Assembly: GCA_903924445.1 (NCBI GenBank)
Contig: CAIYBQ010000196.1
Location: 1 to 9,857, forward strand
DNA length: 9,857 nucleotides
Source of the DNA: an uncultured Armatimonadota bacterium
Lineage (GTDB): Bacteria > Armatimonadota > Armatimonadia > Armatimonadales > Armatimonadaceae
Direction: 5' to 3'
Made by a program: the position numbers and the translations under genes. This document shows, piece by piece, positions 1 to 6,830 of this stretch. The notes beneath the pieces are model-generated. The model was not told the origin of the DNA. It was given only the letters and a program-made list of their open reading frames with translations, and ran no database searches. Each line of letters starts with the position of its first letter. The stretch's first letter is position 1.

Positions 1-617
1 ACCTGGCCATTTTTCCGCAGCACTTGCGGGCCTTCGTTAATGGTTGGGAGCTTGTCTTTGCCACCGCTTCCAGCGGTTTCCCAAGGAAAGTCCGGGGATG
101 ACAGTTTAACGCGTGGGCCAGTGCAGGCGGTGGTGCCGGTCATTTTCGCGATGTAGATGTGCTGGGCAACATTTTGTCGACCTTCCCAGCCTGACCAGAG
201 CGCGAAGCGGCCTTGCTGCCCGAGATCAAGGATCGTCATATCGATGGCCCACGCATCCCCGGGAAGCTCGACCTTGCCGGCAAAGCGGAATGTCCCCGTC
301 GGAAGCTCATCCTCGGATACGAGAGCTATCATCCGGTGGTTGAAGTTATCGCCATCATCCGCGGCGACGTAGATCACCCACTGATTCCCTATCCGGTGCA
401 GCTCAGGTGCCCAGAGTTCCTTCGCAAAGGGACCGCTTTCCGGTGCCGTATAGACTTTGTGGGCCTTTGCCGTCCCTAAGTTTTGGAGTTGCTTTGTGCG
501 GTCGACCCAGATCGTGTTTCCGCGGCCCGCATGACAGTACCAGTACTCATCCCGGTAGCGGATAACCCACGGGTCCGCCCCGAAGGGAACAACAGGGTTC
601 GTGAACGTTTCTTTCAT
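1..617 (-). CDS. Glycoside hydrolase family 43 protein, partial (C-terminus beyond the window)
   Basis: The first 205 residues of a five-bladed-propeller glycosidase can be read; the rest lies beyond base 1. All three acidic residues expected of GH43 are visible: D15 in GADPW (general base), D126 in AIDMTIL (pKa modulator) and E195 in NEGP (general acid). The segment LWAPELHRIGNQW (about 68-80) followed by YVAADDG and NHRM is typical of the arabinofuranosidase/xylosidase-like members. GH43 enzymes remove arabinose or xylose units from plant-type oligosaccharides; the exact substrate cannot be told here. The N-terminus starts directly with the catalytic domain and has no signal peptide, so the enzyme is probably cytoplasmic. 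The ATG at 617 overlaps the TGA of the preceding hydrolase gene (ATGA), which supports this start and translational coupling. It is the last visible gene of the sugar-import operon. Confidence 0.85.
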   Translation of the reverse strand, partial: MKETFTNPVVPFGADPWVIRYRDEYWYCHAGRGNTIWVDRTKQLQNLGTAKAHKVYTAPESGPFAKELWAPELHRIGNQWVIYVAADDGDNFNHRMIALVSEDELPTGTFRFAGKVELPGDAWAIDMTILDLGQQGRFALWSGWEGRQNVAQHIYIAKMTGTTACTGPRVKLSSPDFPWETAGSGGKDKLPTINEGPQVLRKNGQ

Positions 618-1675
618 TTGGAGGGTCCTATCGTTCCGGTAATTGCAGTGAACTTATCGATGGCATGGTCGAGGCTTAGGCAAACCAGCTTGCCTGATGT
701 GACTTCGAGGAGCTGTGGCATGTAATTACGATTGCCCCCAGCATAGACGACTTCCGCCTTGGACCACGTTTTGCCTTGGTCTTGGCTAGTGCAAATCATC
801 ACATCCCCGTGGAGTTTCCCCGCCGGTGTGCCGGGGGCATCGTGGGAATCTGCTCGGTCATTGGATGTAAAAACACACGCAAGCGCGCCATTTGAAAGAA
901 CGGTTAGCCATGGGCAGTATGCAGAGTAGCGCGAATGTTTAGACCGAAAGATGACGGAGCGTTCGGTCGTCTCCCAAGACCAATGGTTGCCATTGTCGTT
1001 GGATGTCACAAACATTATCTGTGATGCATGTTCAGGCGTTGTCGTAACCGTCTCAAATGCGCAGCCAAGCGGGCTCCCCTGTACCTTGCCAAGCCTTACG
1101 ACACTCGGCATACCATCCCGTGAGAGATGCGCCGTATTATGCGCCCGGCTCATCGTCCGAGGCTCACTCCAAGTACGCTTTGCCGGGTCCCAAAGCATCC
1201 CGGTTAGCCACTGATGCCCGGGGTGGCTCTTCCAAGGGGATGCTTCATCATCGAAAGTGCACAGAACTCTGCCATCACCGATAGCAAAAAGGTGGCTTGC
1301 CCAGAGTCCCTGACGGGCCCCTTGCGATGTCGCTACGGTTGAGTGCGCCTTCCATGACTTCCCTCCATCCAGTGAGTGGGCAACGCGGATCGAAAATGTG
1401 TTCGCACGTAACTGGTTGTCACGGTACGAAAACCAGAGTTCTTTACCGACTACGCAGAGGCAGCCATCCCCGATGTCAATGCCCGGTGTGTCCGGCTGGG
1501 ACGCGATGACCGCGCCATCCGTCCATGTCCGGCAATCGGGTGTGCCTTTGACGAGGATGACATCCGCATTGCCATTTCTCCGCACGGTTCGTGTTGTCAG
1601 GATGGCGCCTTTGTACACGATGGCCCCCTTGGCGCCGCCAGCAGGCAATGCGGCTTTCGAAAACGAGAGCTGCAC
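614..1675 (-). CDS. Sialidase-superfamily (BNR/Asp-box) hydrolase, GH93-like
   Basis: This 353-residue protein has three clear Asp boxes of the S-x-D-x-G-x-x-W type: SLDGGKSW (101-108), SNDNGNHW (225-232) and SQDQGKTW (297-304). They mark a sialidase-type beta-propeller. The middle part, with GLW near 123, DGRVLCTFDDE (134-144), RDGMPSVV (186-193) and AFE (206-208), follows the order seen in GH93 exo-1,5-arabinanases (GLWEP, DG...YxxE, RPGMP, YE) better than that of true sialidases; I see no sialidase FRIP motif. The usual Glu after GLW is Ala here. No signal peptide is seen. The start is a GTG at 1675 with AAGGA nine bases upstream, inside the end of the permease gene. Placement between sugar permease genes and GH43 suggests cleavage of the imported oligosaccharide. 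Fold assignment is secure; the family and substrate are inferred, and annotation pipelines may call it 'sialidase'. Confidence 0.8.
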   Translation of the reverse strand: MQLSFSKAALPAGGAKGAIVYKGAILTTRTVRRNGNADVILVKGTPDCRTWTDGAVIASQPDTPGIDIGDGCLCVVGKELWFSYRDNQLRANTFSIRVAHSLDGGKSWKAHSTVATSQGARQGLWASHLFAIGDGRVLCTFDDEASPWKSHPGHQWLTGMLWDPAKRTWSEPRTMSRAHNTAHLSRDGMPSVVRLGKVQGSPLGCAFETVTTTPEHASQIMFVTSNDNGNHWSWETTERSVIFRSKHSRYSAYCPWLTVLSNGALACVFTSNDRADSHDAPGTPAGKLHGDVMICTSQDQGKTWSKAEVVYAGGNRNYMPQLLEVTSGKLVCLSLDHAIDKFTAITGTIGPSK

Positions 1676-1680
1676 TGCGC

Positions 1681-2511
1681 CTATTCCTTCATCCCGGAAG
1701 CTGCCATTCCGCTAATGATTTGCCGCTGGAAGATCATGAATGCGATGAACGTGGGCAGTGTACACAGGAGGCTTGCGGCAAGCGTAAGGCCATACTCGGT
1801 GAAGTAGCTGGTCTGAAACAACGCAATTCCAACTGGAAGCGTGTAGCGCTCAAGGCTATCGAGGAAGACCAGCGGACCTAGAAAGTCATTCCACGAGCCG
1901 ACGAAGGTAAATATGAATAGGGTCGCCATCGGGGCCCGACTTAGAGGCACGATGACATTCATAAATGTCGACAAGCGGCTACAGCCATCCAGAGCAGCAG
2001 CTTCCTCCAGATCCTTCGGAATTCCGAGGAAGAACTGGTGGAGCATGAAGACGCCGAAGGCTCCTCCGGCTGCCGGCACGATGAGCGCAAGCGGCGTATC
2101 CAGCCAGCCAAGTGTGTTCAGGAGAAGGTAAATCGGCACAAGCAAAATTTGCCCAGGCACCATTAACGTTGCAAGCACGACTCCGTAGACAACGGGCTTC
2201 CCGGGAAGACGGAGGCGAGCCATGCTCCACGCGGCGAGCGATGACACCGTCAGCACCAGCGTTGCCGTTGAAATCGAGATAATGACTGAGTTCAACAGCC
2301 ATCGTAGGAGTGGAATCTCCTCAGGATTGCCGAGGACTTCTTGGAAGTTTGCGATGGTCCATTGCTTTGGCAGGATACCTTGAAACTTCACGATTTCACT
2401 GTCTGGCTTGAAGGCAGCTAGCACACGCAGGAGGCATGGGATGACGAAGAACAGCGACCCAACTCCCTTCGCGACTTCCGCCGAGAACAACCGTAAGGAC
2501 TTCTTGTTCAT
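1681..2511 (-). CDS. Carbohydrate ABC transporter permease, MalG type
   Basis: This is the second membrane subunit of a CUT1-family sugar importer. It has 276 residues and about six membrane segments (roughly 16-33, 75-97, 108-131, 140-162, 195-216 and 240-262). The EAA loop that contacts the ATPase is at about 170-189: EAAALDG, then a spacer ending in VIVPL. The C-terminus, ISGMAASGMKE, resembles the SGMTAGAVKG ending common in MalG-type subunits. The ATG at 2511 is preferred because it overlaps the TGA of the previous gene (TGATG) and is preceded by GGGAGGAG at a suitable distance. A longer open frame to 2583 would only add residues that overlap the MalF-type gene and has no family resemblance. 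The hydrolase gene starts five bases after the stop. Confidence 0.93.
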   Translation of the reverse strand: MNKKSLRLFSAEVAKGVGSLFFVIPCLLRVLAAFKPDSEIVKFQGILPKQWTIANFQEVLGNPEEIPLLRWLLNSVIISISTATLVLTVSSLAAWSMARLRLPGKPVVYGVVLATLMVPGQILLVPIYLLLNTLGWLDTPLALIVPAAGGAFGVFMLHQFFLGIPKDLEEAAALDGCSRLSTFMNVIVPLSRAPMATLFIFTFVGSWNDFLGPLVFLDSLERYTLPVGIALFQTSYFTEYGLTLAASLLCTLPTFIAFMIFQRQIISGMAASGMKE

Positions 2512-3374
2512 CAGGAGCGCTCCTCCCGCATCAGGCGGAACTGCACAAGGGTGAAAAGGGCAATTACTGCAAAGAGAATCCATGAAAGTGCTGCGGCATA
2601 GCCCATCCGGTAGTTGTTGAATGCCGTTTCGTAAATGTATTGCACTAGCGACCGCGTTGAGAGCTCCGGTCCGCCACGCGTGATCATGTAGACCTGACCA
2701 AAGACCTGAAAGCCACCGATAACGTGCATCACGGTCACGAACAACAAGACCGGTCGCATCAGTGGAAGGATGATTCGGAAGTAGCGTTGTACCGGTGTGG
2801 CCCCATCAAGACTTGCGGCTTCGAGGTAGCTGACTGGGATATTTTGCAGCCCAGACAGCAGAACCACAGATGGCCCGCCAAGCGTCCACCAGAGGGTCAT
2901 CAGGACGATGGCCGGCATCGCCCATGCGACATCGGACAGCCAGGGAATCTCGATACCAATCGGGCGAAGGAGCGCGTTCAGGATGCCGAATTCTTTGTTG
3001 TAAAACCATCTCCAAAGGATTCCGGCAACGCTGACGGTTAGTAGGTGCGGGACATAAATCGCGGCTCGCCAAAAGCCTTGGCGCTTACCAGCGACGGCAT
3101 TTAGACCTGTAGCGATCATCAGTGCGAGCAAAATCGTTGCCGGAACTGCCATCCAGACGAAGCGAAGCGTCGCCCCAAGTGCCTGATGTACATACGGATC
3201 GCGGAATGCTTCCACATAGTTTTCAAAGCCAACAAAGGTTGGCTTGACATTGGACAGCAGCTCCCAGCGGAAGAGGCTGAGCGCAAATCCAAACAGTAAT
3301 GGTCCGATAACGAAAGCCGTGAAGAGCGTTAGATACGGCGCCGCGAACATCCAGCCACTTGCGCGTGGTTTCAT
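2511..3374 (-). CDS. Carbohydrate ABC transporter permease, MalF type
   Basis: This is the first membrane subunit of the sugar importer, 287 residues, a usual length for the short MalF/UgpA-like group. It has six hydrophobic segments at about 12-35, 68-94, 102-124, 152-175, 208-230 and 258-280. The conserved cytoplasmic EAA loop is YLEAASLDGA (183-192), followed by a spacer and RIILPL (200-205), which docks to the nucleotide-binding subunit. The ATG at 3374 overlaps the TGA of the binding-protein gene (ATGA) and has AGGAGG nine bases upstream, so the start is well supported. It pairs with the downstream MalG-type subunit. No ATPase gene lies in the visible operon, so an ATPase encoded elsewhere, of the shared MsmX/MalK kind, is inferred. 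Confidence 0.94.
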   Translation of the reverse strand: MKPRASGWMFAAPYLTLFTAFVIGPLLFGFALSLFRWELLSNVKPTFVGFENYVEAFRDPYVHQALGATLRFVWMAVPATILLALMIATGLNAVAGKRQGFWRAAIYVPHLLTVSVAGILWRWFYNKEFGILNALLRPIGIEIPWLSDVAWAMPAIVLMTLWWTLGGPSVVLLSGLQNIPVSYLEAASLDGATPVQRYFRIILPLMRPVLLFVTVMHVIGGFQVFGQVYMITRGGPELSTRSLVQYIYETAFNNYRMGYAAALSWILFAVIALFTLVQFRLMREERS

Positions 3375-4663
3375 GCTTGATCGCCTCCTGAGACGCCCTG
3401 TTTGCGTTGTCGCTCGATGATGCGGTTGATGTTATCCTCGGCGGTCTTTAGCGCAGTAGGCGCTTTCTCACGGCCCCTCAGAATCTTTTCCACAGCAAGC
3501 GTGAACTCCGTCAGGTATTCGAAAATGAATGGTACTTTCGGATGGTACTTCACGATTTTGACTTGCTTTGCAAACTGTGCCTGAACTTCCATTTTGGCGA
3601 ACTCAGGGCTTTCGAGCTGGCTGACACGCGTTGGAATCTGTCCACCAAGCGCCCAATCAAGACTATTGTTTGACAGGAAGCGCATAAATCTCCAGGTTGC
3701 CGCAGCTGTCGGTGCATCCAAACCGCGGCGCATACAGAGATTATGCGAATCCGCCCACACTGCCTTGGTGTTGCCAAACTGTGGAACGGGAGCTCCTCCG
3801 TAATCAAGGTCTTTTTGACGCTGAAGGTCTGCAAGCATATAAATGCCTTCAAAGGCCATCGCCACACGGCCCTGCCGAAAGCCAATCCACGCATCAAAGT
3901 TTTCAGGGCTTGGAACCAGAGCATCGTCGATGAGCGAGCGGCCAAACATCAGGCCATTTTGATTTTCGGGGCTATTCAGGATGCACGTTTGCATGTCAGG
4001 AGAAAAGACATTGCCAGCAAACTGGCGAATCAGCGTGTAGCCGTTGGTTTCGAGGTTGGTGAAGACAAAGCCATAGCGCTCGGATTCCTGCTTGGGGAGC
4101 TTCCGGACACGCTTGCAGACATCTATGAATTCAGCGGTGTTTACCGGTGGGGTGTCAGGGTTCCAGTCAACTTCCTTGAGGAGCGCGCGGTTTGTGTACA
4201 TCCCCATCGCATGGACATCCAAGGGAATTCCAAAATGCTCACTCTTGTAGGTTGTCGCATCCCATACGCCTGGTTCAAAGTCCGCTTCGGGTAAGCCATT
4301 TTCACTCGCCACAAACGTGTCAAGTGGAGTCGCAAAGCCAGCTAAGGCAAATCGTAACATCGCACGTGTGTGGAGGACAAAGCACTCAGGTGCCCGGCCG
4401 CCAAGTCCGGCTACGAAGAGCTTGTTGTAAAACGTCCCCCAGTCCATGCGTTGCATGACGACATGAACATCAGGGTTCTCTTCATTGAACTTGCGGACCA
4501 AGCCGAGCATCGTTCGGCCATCCGGTCCCGTAAATCCATTCCAAAAGCGGATGGTGGTTTGCTTTCGACCGCCGATCACATTGGATGAACACCCGGACAA
4601 AAGTCCAGGAGCGGCGATGAGCCCTCCCAGTGCGGTTAATACTGCTCTACGCGGTGTCATCAT
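3371..4663 (-). CDS. Extracellular sugar-binding lipoprotein of ABC importer (SBP family 1-like)
   Basis: From the chosen start the protein has 430 residues. The N-terminus is a lipoprotein signal: twin arginines at 5-6 (TPRRAVL), a hydrophobic stretch about 7-22, and the lipobox L22-S23-G24-C25, so C25 should be lipidated. The arginine pair makes Tat export possible, but the motif is imperfect. The mature part starts with TTIRFWNGFTGPDG (36-49) and KFNEENPDV, the usual beginning of cluster 1 sugar-binding proteins, which catch oligosaccharides outside the membrane and pass them to the MalF/MalG pair encoded next. The ATG at 4663 is chosen because GGAGG stands seven bases upstream and the lipobox then falls at a normal distance; a start at 4699 would add 12 residues before the signal. 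It is the first gene of the operon. Confidence 0.92.
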   Translation of the reverse strand: MMTPRRAVLTALGGLIAAPGLLSGCSSNVIGGRKQTTIRFWNGFTGPDGRTMLGLVRKFNEENPDVHVVMQRMDWGTFYNKLFVAGLGGRAPECFVLHTRAMLRFALAGFATPLDTFVASENGLPEADFEPGVWDATTYKSEHFGIPLDVHAMGMYTNRALLKEVDWNPDTPPVNTAEFIDVCKRVRKLPKQESERYGFVFTNLETNGYTLIRQFAGNVFSPDMQTCILNSPENQNGLMFGRSLIDDALVPSPENFDAWIGFRQGRVAMAFEGIYMLADLQRQKDLDYGGAPVPQFGNTKAVWADSHNLCMRRGLDAPTAAATWRFMRFLSNNSLDWALGGQIPTRVSQLESPEFAKMEVQAQFAKQVKIVKYHPKVPFIFEYLTEFTLAVEKILRGREKAPTALKTAEDNINRIIERQRKQGVSGGDQA

Positions 4664-4714
4664 TGTCCACCCTCCGTGTTCCACGGCACTCGTTGCCATT
4701 CAGTTGGCCAGTGA

Positions 4715-4729
4715 GTGCATACAGTGCAC
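4715..4729. promoter_or_regulatory. Inverted repeat GTGCA-N5-TGCAC, possible operator
   Basis: A perfect five-base dyad (GTGCA, spacer TACAG, TGCAC) lies about 50 bases upstream of the start of the sugar-binding lipoprotein gene, where an operator would be expected. Its TGCA half-sites are shared with a second dyad about 65 bases further upstream. A sugar-responsive repressor or activator is a reasonable guess, but no regulator gene of that kind is in the window. Short dyads also occur by chance. Confidence 0.35.
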
Positions 4730-4779
4730 ACTTCATTTACTGGCATTTACAAGCAATGTGCGAGATGCCCCCGACTTAA

Positions 4780-4795
4780 TTGCAGAATGTTGCAA
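4780..4795. promoter_or_regulatory. Inverted repeat TTGCA-N6-TGCAA, possible operator
   Basis: A perfect five-base dyad (TTGCA, spacer GAATGT, TGCAA) is placed between the sugar operon and the plus-strand small ORF. Together with the dyad at 4715-4729 it forms a pair of sites with the same TGCA core, with centres about 65 bases apart. Paired sites like this suit a regulator that bridges or flanks a promoter. The function is inferred only from position and symmetry. Confidence 0.3.
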
Positions 4796-4816
4796 TGTAA
4801 CGGCAACCACTAGCCG

Positions 4817-5029
4817 GTGCAAGGATTCTCATTCGGAAATGCCAATGACCAGCAGTTCCCGTACGGCCAGACATCGATTGTGGACTTAGCCACACCGGGA
4901 ACTATTGGTGCGGGCTTTTACGTCACATTTACAGCAGCAGGATTGATTCAGAACGATGTTGTTCTCATGATGGGCGAATGTGCCTATCCATTTGTTGCTA
5001 CTAACTGTTTATTCGGAGATTACCAATGA
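4817..5029 (+). CDS. Possible small acidic protein of unknown function, coupled to the STAS gene
   Basis: This is a 70-residue open frame with a GTG start at 4817; a TAG at 4811 blocks any longer version. I do not recognise the product. It contains no Lys, Arg, His or Trp, is rich in Gly, Ala, Thr, Phe and Val, and carries a net negative charge of about five, which is unusual for a chance frame. It could be a beta-rich extracytoplasmic or self-assembling piece. Two Cys (near 55 and 64) could pair. Its TGA overlaps the ATG of the STAS gene (ATGA), which argues that it is translated. Against it, there is no good ribosome binding site before the GTG and no upstream start, so it may be the C-terminal remnant of a decayed gene. 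Confidence 0.4.
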   Translation: MQGFSFGNANDQQFPYGQTSIVDLATPGTIGAGFYVTFTAAGLIQNDVVLMMGECAYPFVATNCLFGDYQ

Positions 5030-5403
5030 TGCTATTTCGCCTCTACGACGTTGGTCGGACTTGGTTGCTTCGCCTGTGTTCTCCCCTTACGGGCGGACCC
5101 GATGTCCTTGGAATACGTGCTGCAATGGAGCGGCGCGGAGCGAAGTCCCTTGTCGTCGACACAACAGCCGCGGCCTATGCAGACAGCAATGGTCTTCGCT
5201 GGTTGATTTCGCTTCAAGAGACGCTGACGAAGTACGGCATCGTGATTAGTATCCTCGCATCCCGCAATAGCAAAGTCCTGCGAAACCTCGAGCTGCTCGG
5301 TGGAGCATTTGATGTGACAACGGATGCACGCCGGGCCTGGTACCACAAAACATGGCCACCGTTTCGCCCACTGCTTAGAAAGCCATTCATGGCTACCTCC
5401 TAG
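5026..5403 (+). CDS. STAS-domain protein, anti-sigma factor antagonist-like
   Basis: This 125-residue protein is almost all one STAS domain, the fold of SpoIIAA/RsbV-type anti-anti-sigma factors. The first strands are DVGRTWLLRL and the LTGGPDV turn (8-27). The core is SLVVDTTAAAYADSNGL (41-57), where D53-S54-x-G56 matches the site whose serine is phosphorylated by the partner kinase in SpoIIAA-like proteins. Helix LGGAFDVTTDARRAW (91-105) closes the domain. A basic tail of about 20 residues follows. GGAG at 5015-5018 supports the ATG at 5026; an ATG at 5029 is equally possible. No anti-sigma kinase, phosphatase or sigma factor gene is adjacent, so the partner must be encoded elsewhere. The TAG stop is shared, through the palindrome CTAG, with the convergent prepilin peptidase gene. 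Confidence 0.8.
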   Translation: MMLFRLYDVGRTWLLRLCSPLTGGPDVLGIRAAMERRGAKSLVVDTTAAAYADSNGLRWLISLQETLTKYGIVISILASRNSKVLRNLELLGGAFDVTTDARRAWYHKTWPPFRPLLRKPFMATS

Positions 5404-6827
5404 TTTTTTACAGGCTTTACGATGGTTGGGTCTGCGAGGCGGTTGCGCTCACGTTGTAGCCGCTCCAACCGTTTCTGCTCCCGGATGATTTCGCCTGCAG
5501 TGAGGGTGCGTGGCGCTGGTGGGTACAGGATATTCAAATACCATCCTACGATTTGAGTACCGTAGAGCATCGTGATAATCGCACCCGCAGCCATAAATGG
5601 TACAAACGGCAAGCTCAGCTTTAGCGTTCGACCGTGCTTTGCAGCCATCGAAATTCCTGTCACTGCGCCGACAAACGTTGCAAATCCAAGGGACAGCAAC
5701 GCAAGTCCAGGACCCAGGATGGCTCCAAGGCCGATCGCCAGCTTTACATCCCCGAGTCCCATCCCACCATGCTGTCCTGTCTCCGCTTCCTTTGCAAAGG
5801 CTGCCGCATCATCGTGGGCTGCCTTCGCTGACTTATCAGTAGATGTCGGAGGTCCAAGGTCTGCGGACTGGAAGAAGCGCCCGCCAGCTTTCGTAAGTCC
5901 CTCTCCCTGTTCACGGGTGATGAAGACAAAGAGGAGCAATGGAACCACAAACGCAACCAGCGCAAACCATTGAATCAACGGGAACAAGACGACGGCTGAA
6001 ATGGCACATAAAAAGGCAGGTGCCATCGCGAGGCGCGGAGGATCCGTTTCGTCTGACTCTGCTTCTGCGAGATTTTCTTCGACTGTAGCGCCAGTTCCAG
6101 CTTCATTTGCAGCCGCTACACTTGGTACGACTTCTTCTTCATCGAAGCGGAAGTAGCGGATGATACACGCGACCACTGACTCTCTCTCAAGCCTCGCGTA
6201 GTAGACAAAGGTCCCGACACTCAGCGCAAACAAGACACCGGCGTATGCAAGTGCGCCCATGATCGCAACCGGTAGCCATCCCATGTAGAGATAACGCCCA
6301 AGCGCTTCCTTCAGGGCATCTCCACCAATGAAATAGGCCAGCGTAATCGTGGCAATATCGCGACCAAATGCAAAAACACCAATGATGATGTTGAGCTCAT
6401 CGGGGGCGATGAAGTGATCCAAATCGATAAAGACCAGTGCCACCAGGACAGAGATGATTAATGCTTGGAGAACGAAGTCAATCCACGACAGTGGTGAGTT
6501 TGTTGCGACTTGATGGTAAAGCAGCGTCCACAGACAGGCAGTAACCATTTCGACACAGAAGTAGCGCCAGCTAATCGGAACTTTGCAGAGTCGGCAACGC
6601 CCTCTCAGGGAGAGAAAGGAGAGTAAAGGAATGTTGTCCCAGAAGGTGAGAGCGTAGTTGCAGTTTGGGCATGTGGATGGAGGATTGGAGAGATGTTTAC
6701 CCAGTGGCAAGCGGTAAATGAGCACGTTGAGAAACGAGCCTACAATGGCGCCGTAGCCAAAGATAACGGGGTACCAAAACCACTCTGGAAGTGGCCATTC
6801 TCCAATACTCACAGATTTATCGTACAT
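5400..6827 (-). CDS. pilD: Prepilin peptidase (leader peptidase / N-methyltransferase), enlarged
   Basis: This inner-membrane aspartic protease cleaves the leader of type IV prepilins or type II pseudopilins and methylates the new N-terminus. Seen in order: GSFLNVLIYRLP (30-41) and two zinc-type pairs, CPNC (53-56) and CRLC (78-81), which belong to the N-terminal methyltransferase-associated domain; FIDLDHFIAPDEL (133-145) with the first catalytic Asp; and GGMGLGDVKLA (354-364) with the second, D360. The two active-site blocks are about 220 residues apart instead of the usual 60-70. The insert contains extra hydrophobic segments (about 185-210, 268-303) and two soluble acidic, Ala-rich stretches (about 228-265, 305-352). 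A charged tail rich in Arg, Leu and Glu (440-475) is also extra. The start at 6827 has GGAG only two bases upstream; GTG at 6812 would be better spaced. The gene follows gspF behind a terminator. Confidence 0.93.
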   Translation of the reverse strand: MYDKSVSIGEWPLPEWFWYPVIFGYGAIVGSFLNVLIYRLPLGKHLSNPPSTCPNCNYALTFWDNIPLLSFLSLRGRCRLCKVPISWRYFCVEMVTACLWTLLYHQVATNSPLSWIDFVLQALIISVLVALVFIDLDHFIAPDELNIIIGVFAFGRDIATITLAYFIGGDALKEALGRYLYMGWLPVAIMGALAYAGVLFALSVGTFVYYARLERESVVACIIRYFRFDEEEVVPSVAAANEAGTGATVEENLAEAESDETDPPRLAMAPAFLCAISAVVLFPLIQWFALVAFVVPLLLFVFITREQGEGLTKAGGRFFQSADLGPPTSTDKSAKAAHDDAAAFAKEAETGQHGGMGLGDVKLAIGLGAILGPGLALLSLGFATFVGAVTGISMAAKHGRTLKLSLPFVPFMAAGAIITMLYGTQIVGWYLNILYPPAPRTLTAGEIIREQKRLERLQRERNRLADPTIVKPVKN

Positions 6828-6830
6828 TCT

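Larger units (their letters stand above)
4664..4816. other. Intergenic region upstream of the sugar operon and the plus-strand small ORF
   Basis: This stretch of about 150 bases separates the minus-strand sugar operon from the plus-strand small ORF/STAS pair, so it should hold promoters for both directions. It contains two short inverted repeats (listed separately). I did not find a pair of -35 and -10 boxes with good spacing on either strand that I would stand behind. The minus-strand ribosome binding site GGAGG of the binding-protein gene lies at 4671-4675. I see no RNA gene and no repeat of mobile-element type. Confidence 0.5.

Noticed and set aside
2512..2583. Upstream start for the MalG-type permease (24 more residues)
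   Set aside because: The extra residues overlap the MalF-type gene, do not resemble the family, and the ATG at 2511 has GGGAGGAG and a TGATG junction.
3743..4294. 183-residue open frame on the plus strand
   Set aside because: It lies wholly antisense inside the sugar-binding protein gene, whose protein is clearly recognisable; no family resemblance and no coupling to a neighbour.
4664..4699. Upstream start for the sugar-binding lipoprotein (12 more residues)
   Set aside because: The ATG at 4663 has a well-spaced GGAGG and gives a normal lipoprotein signal; the longer form puts hydrophilic residues before it.
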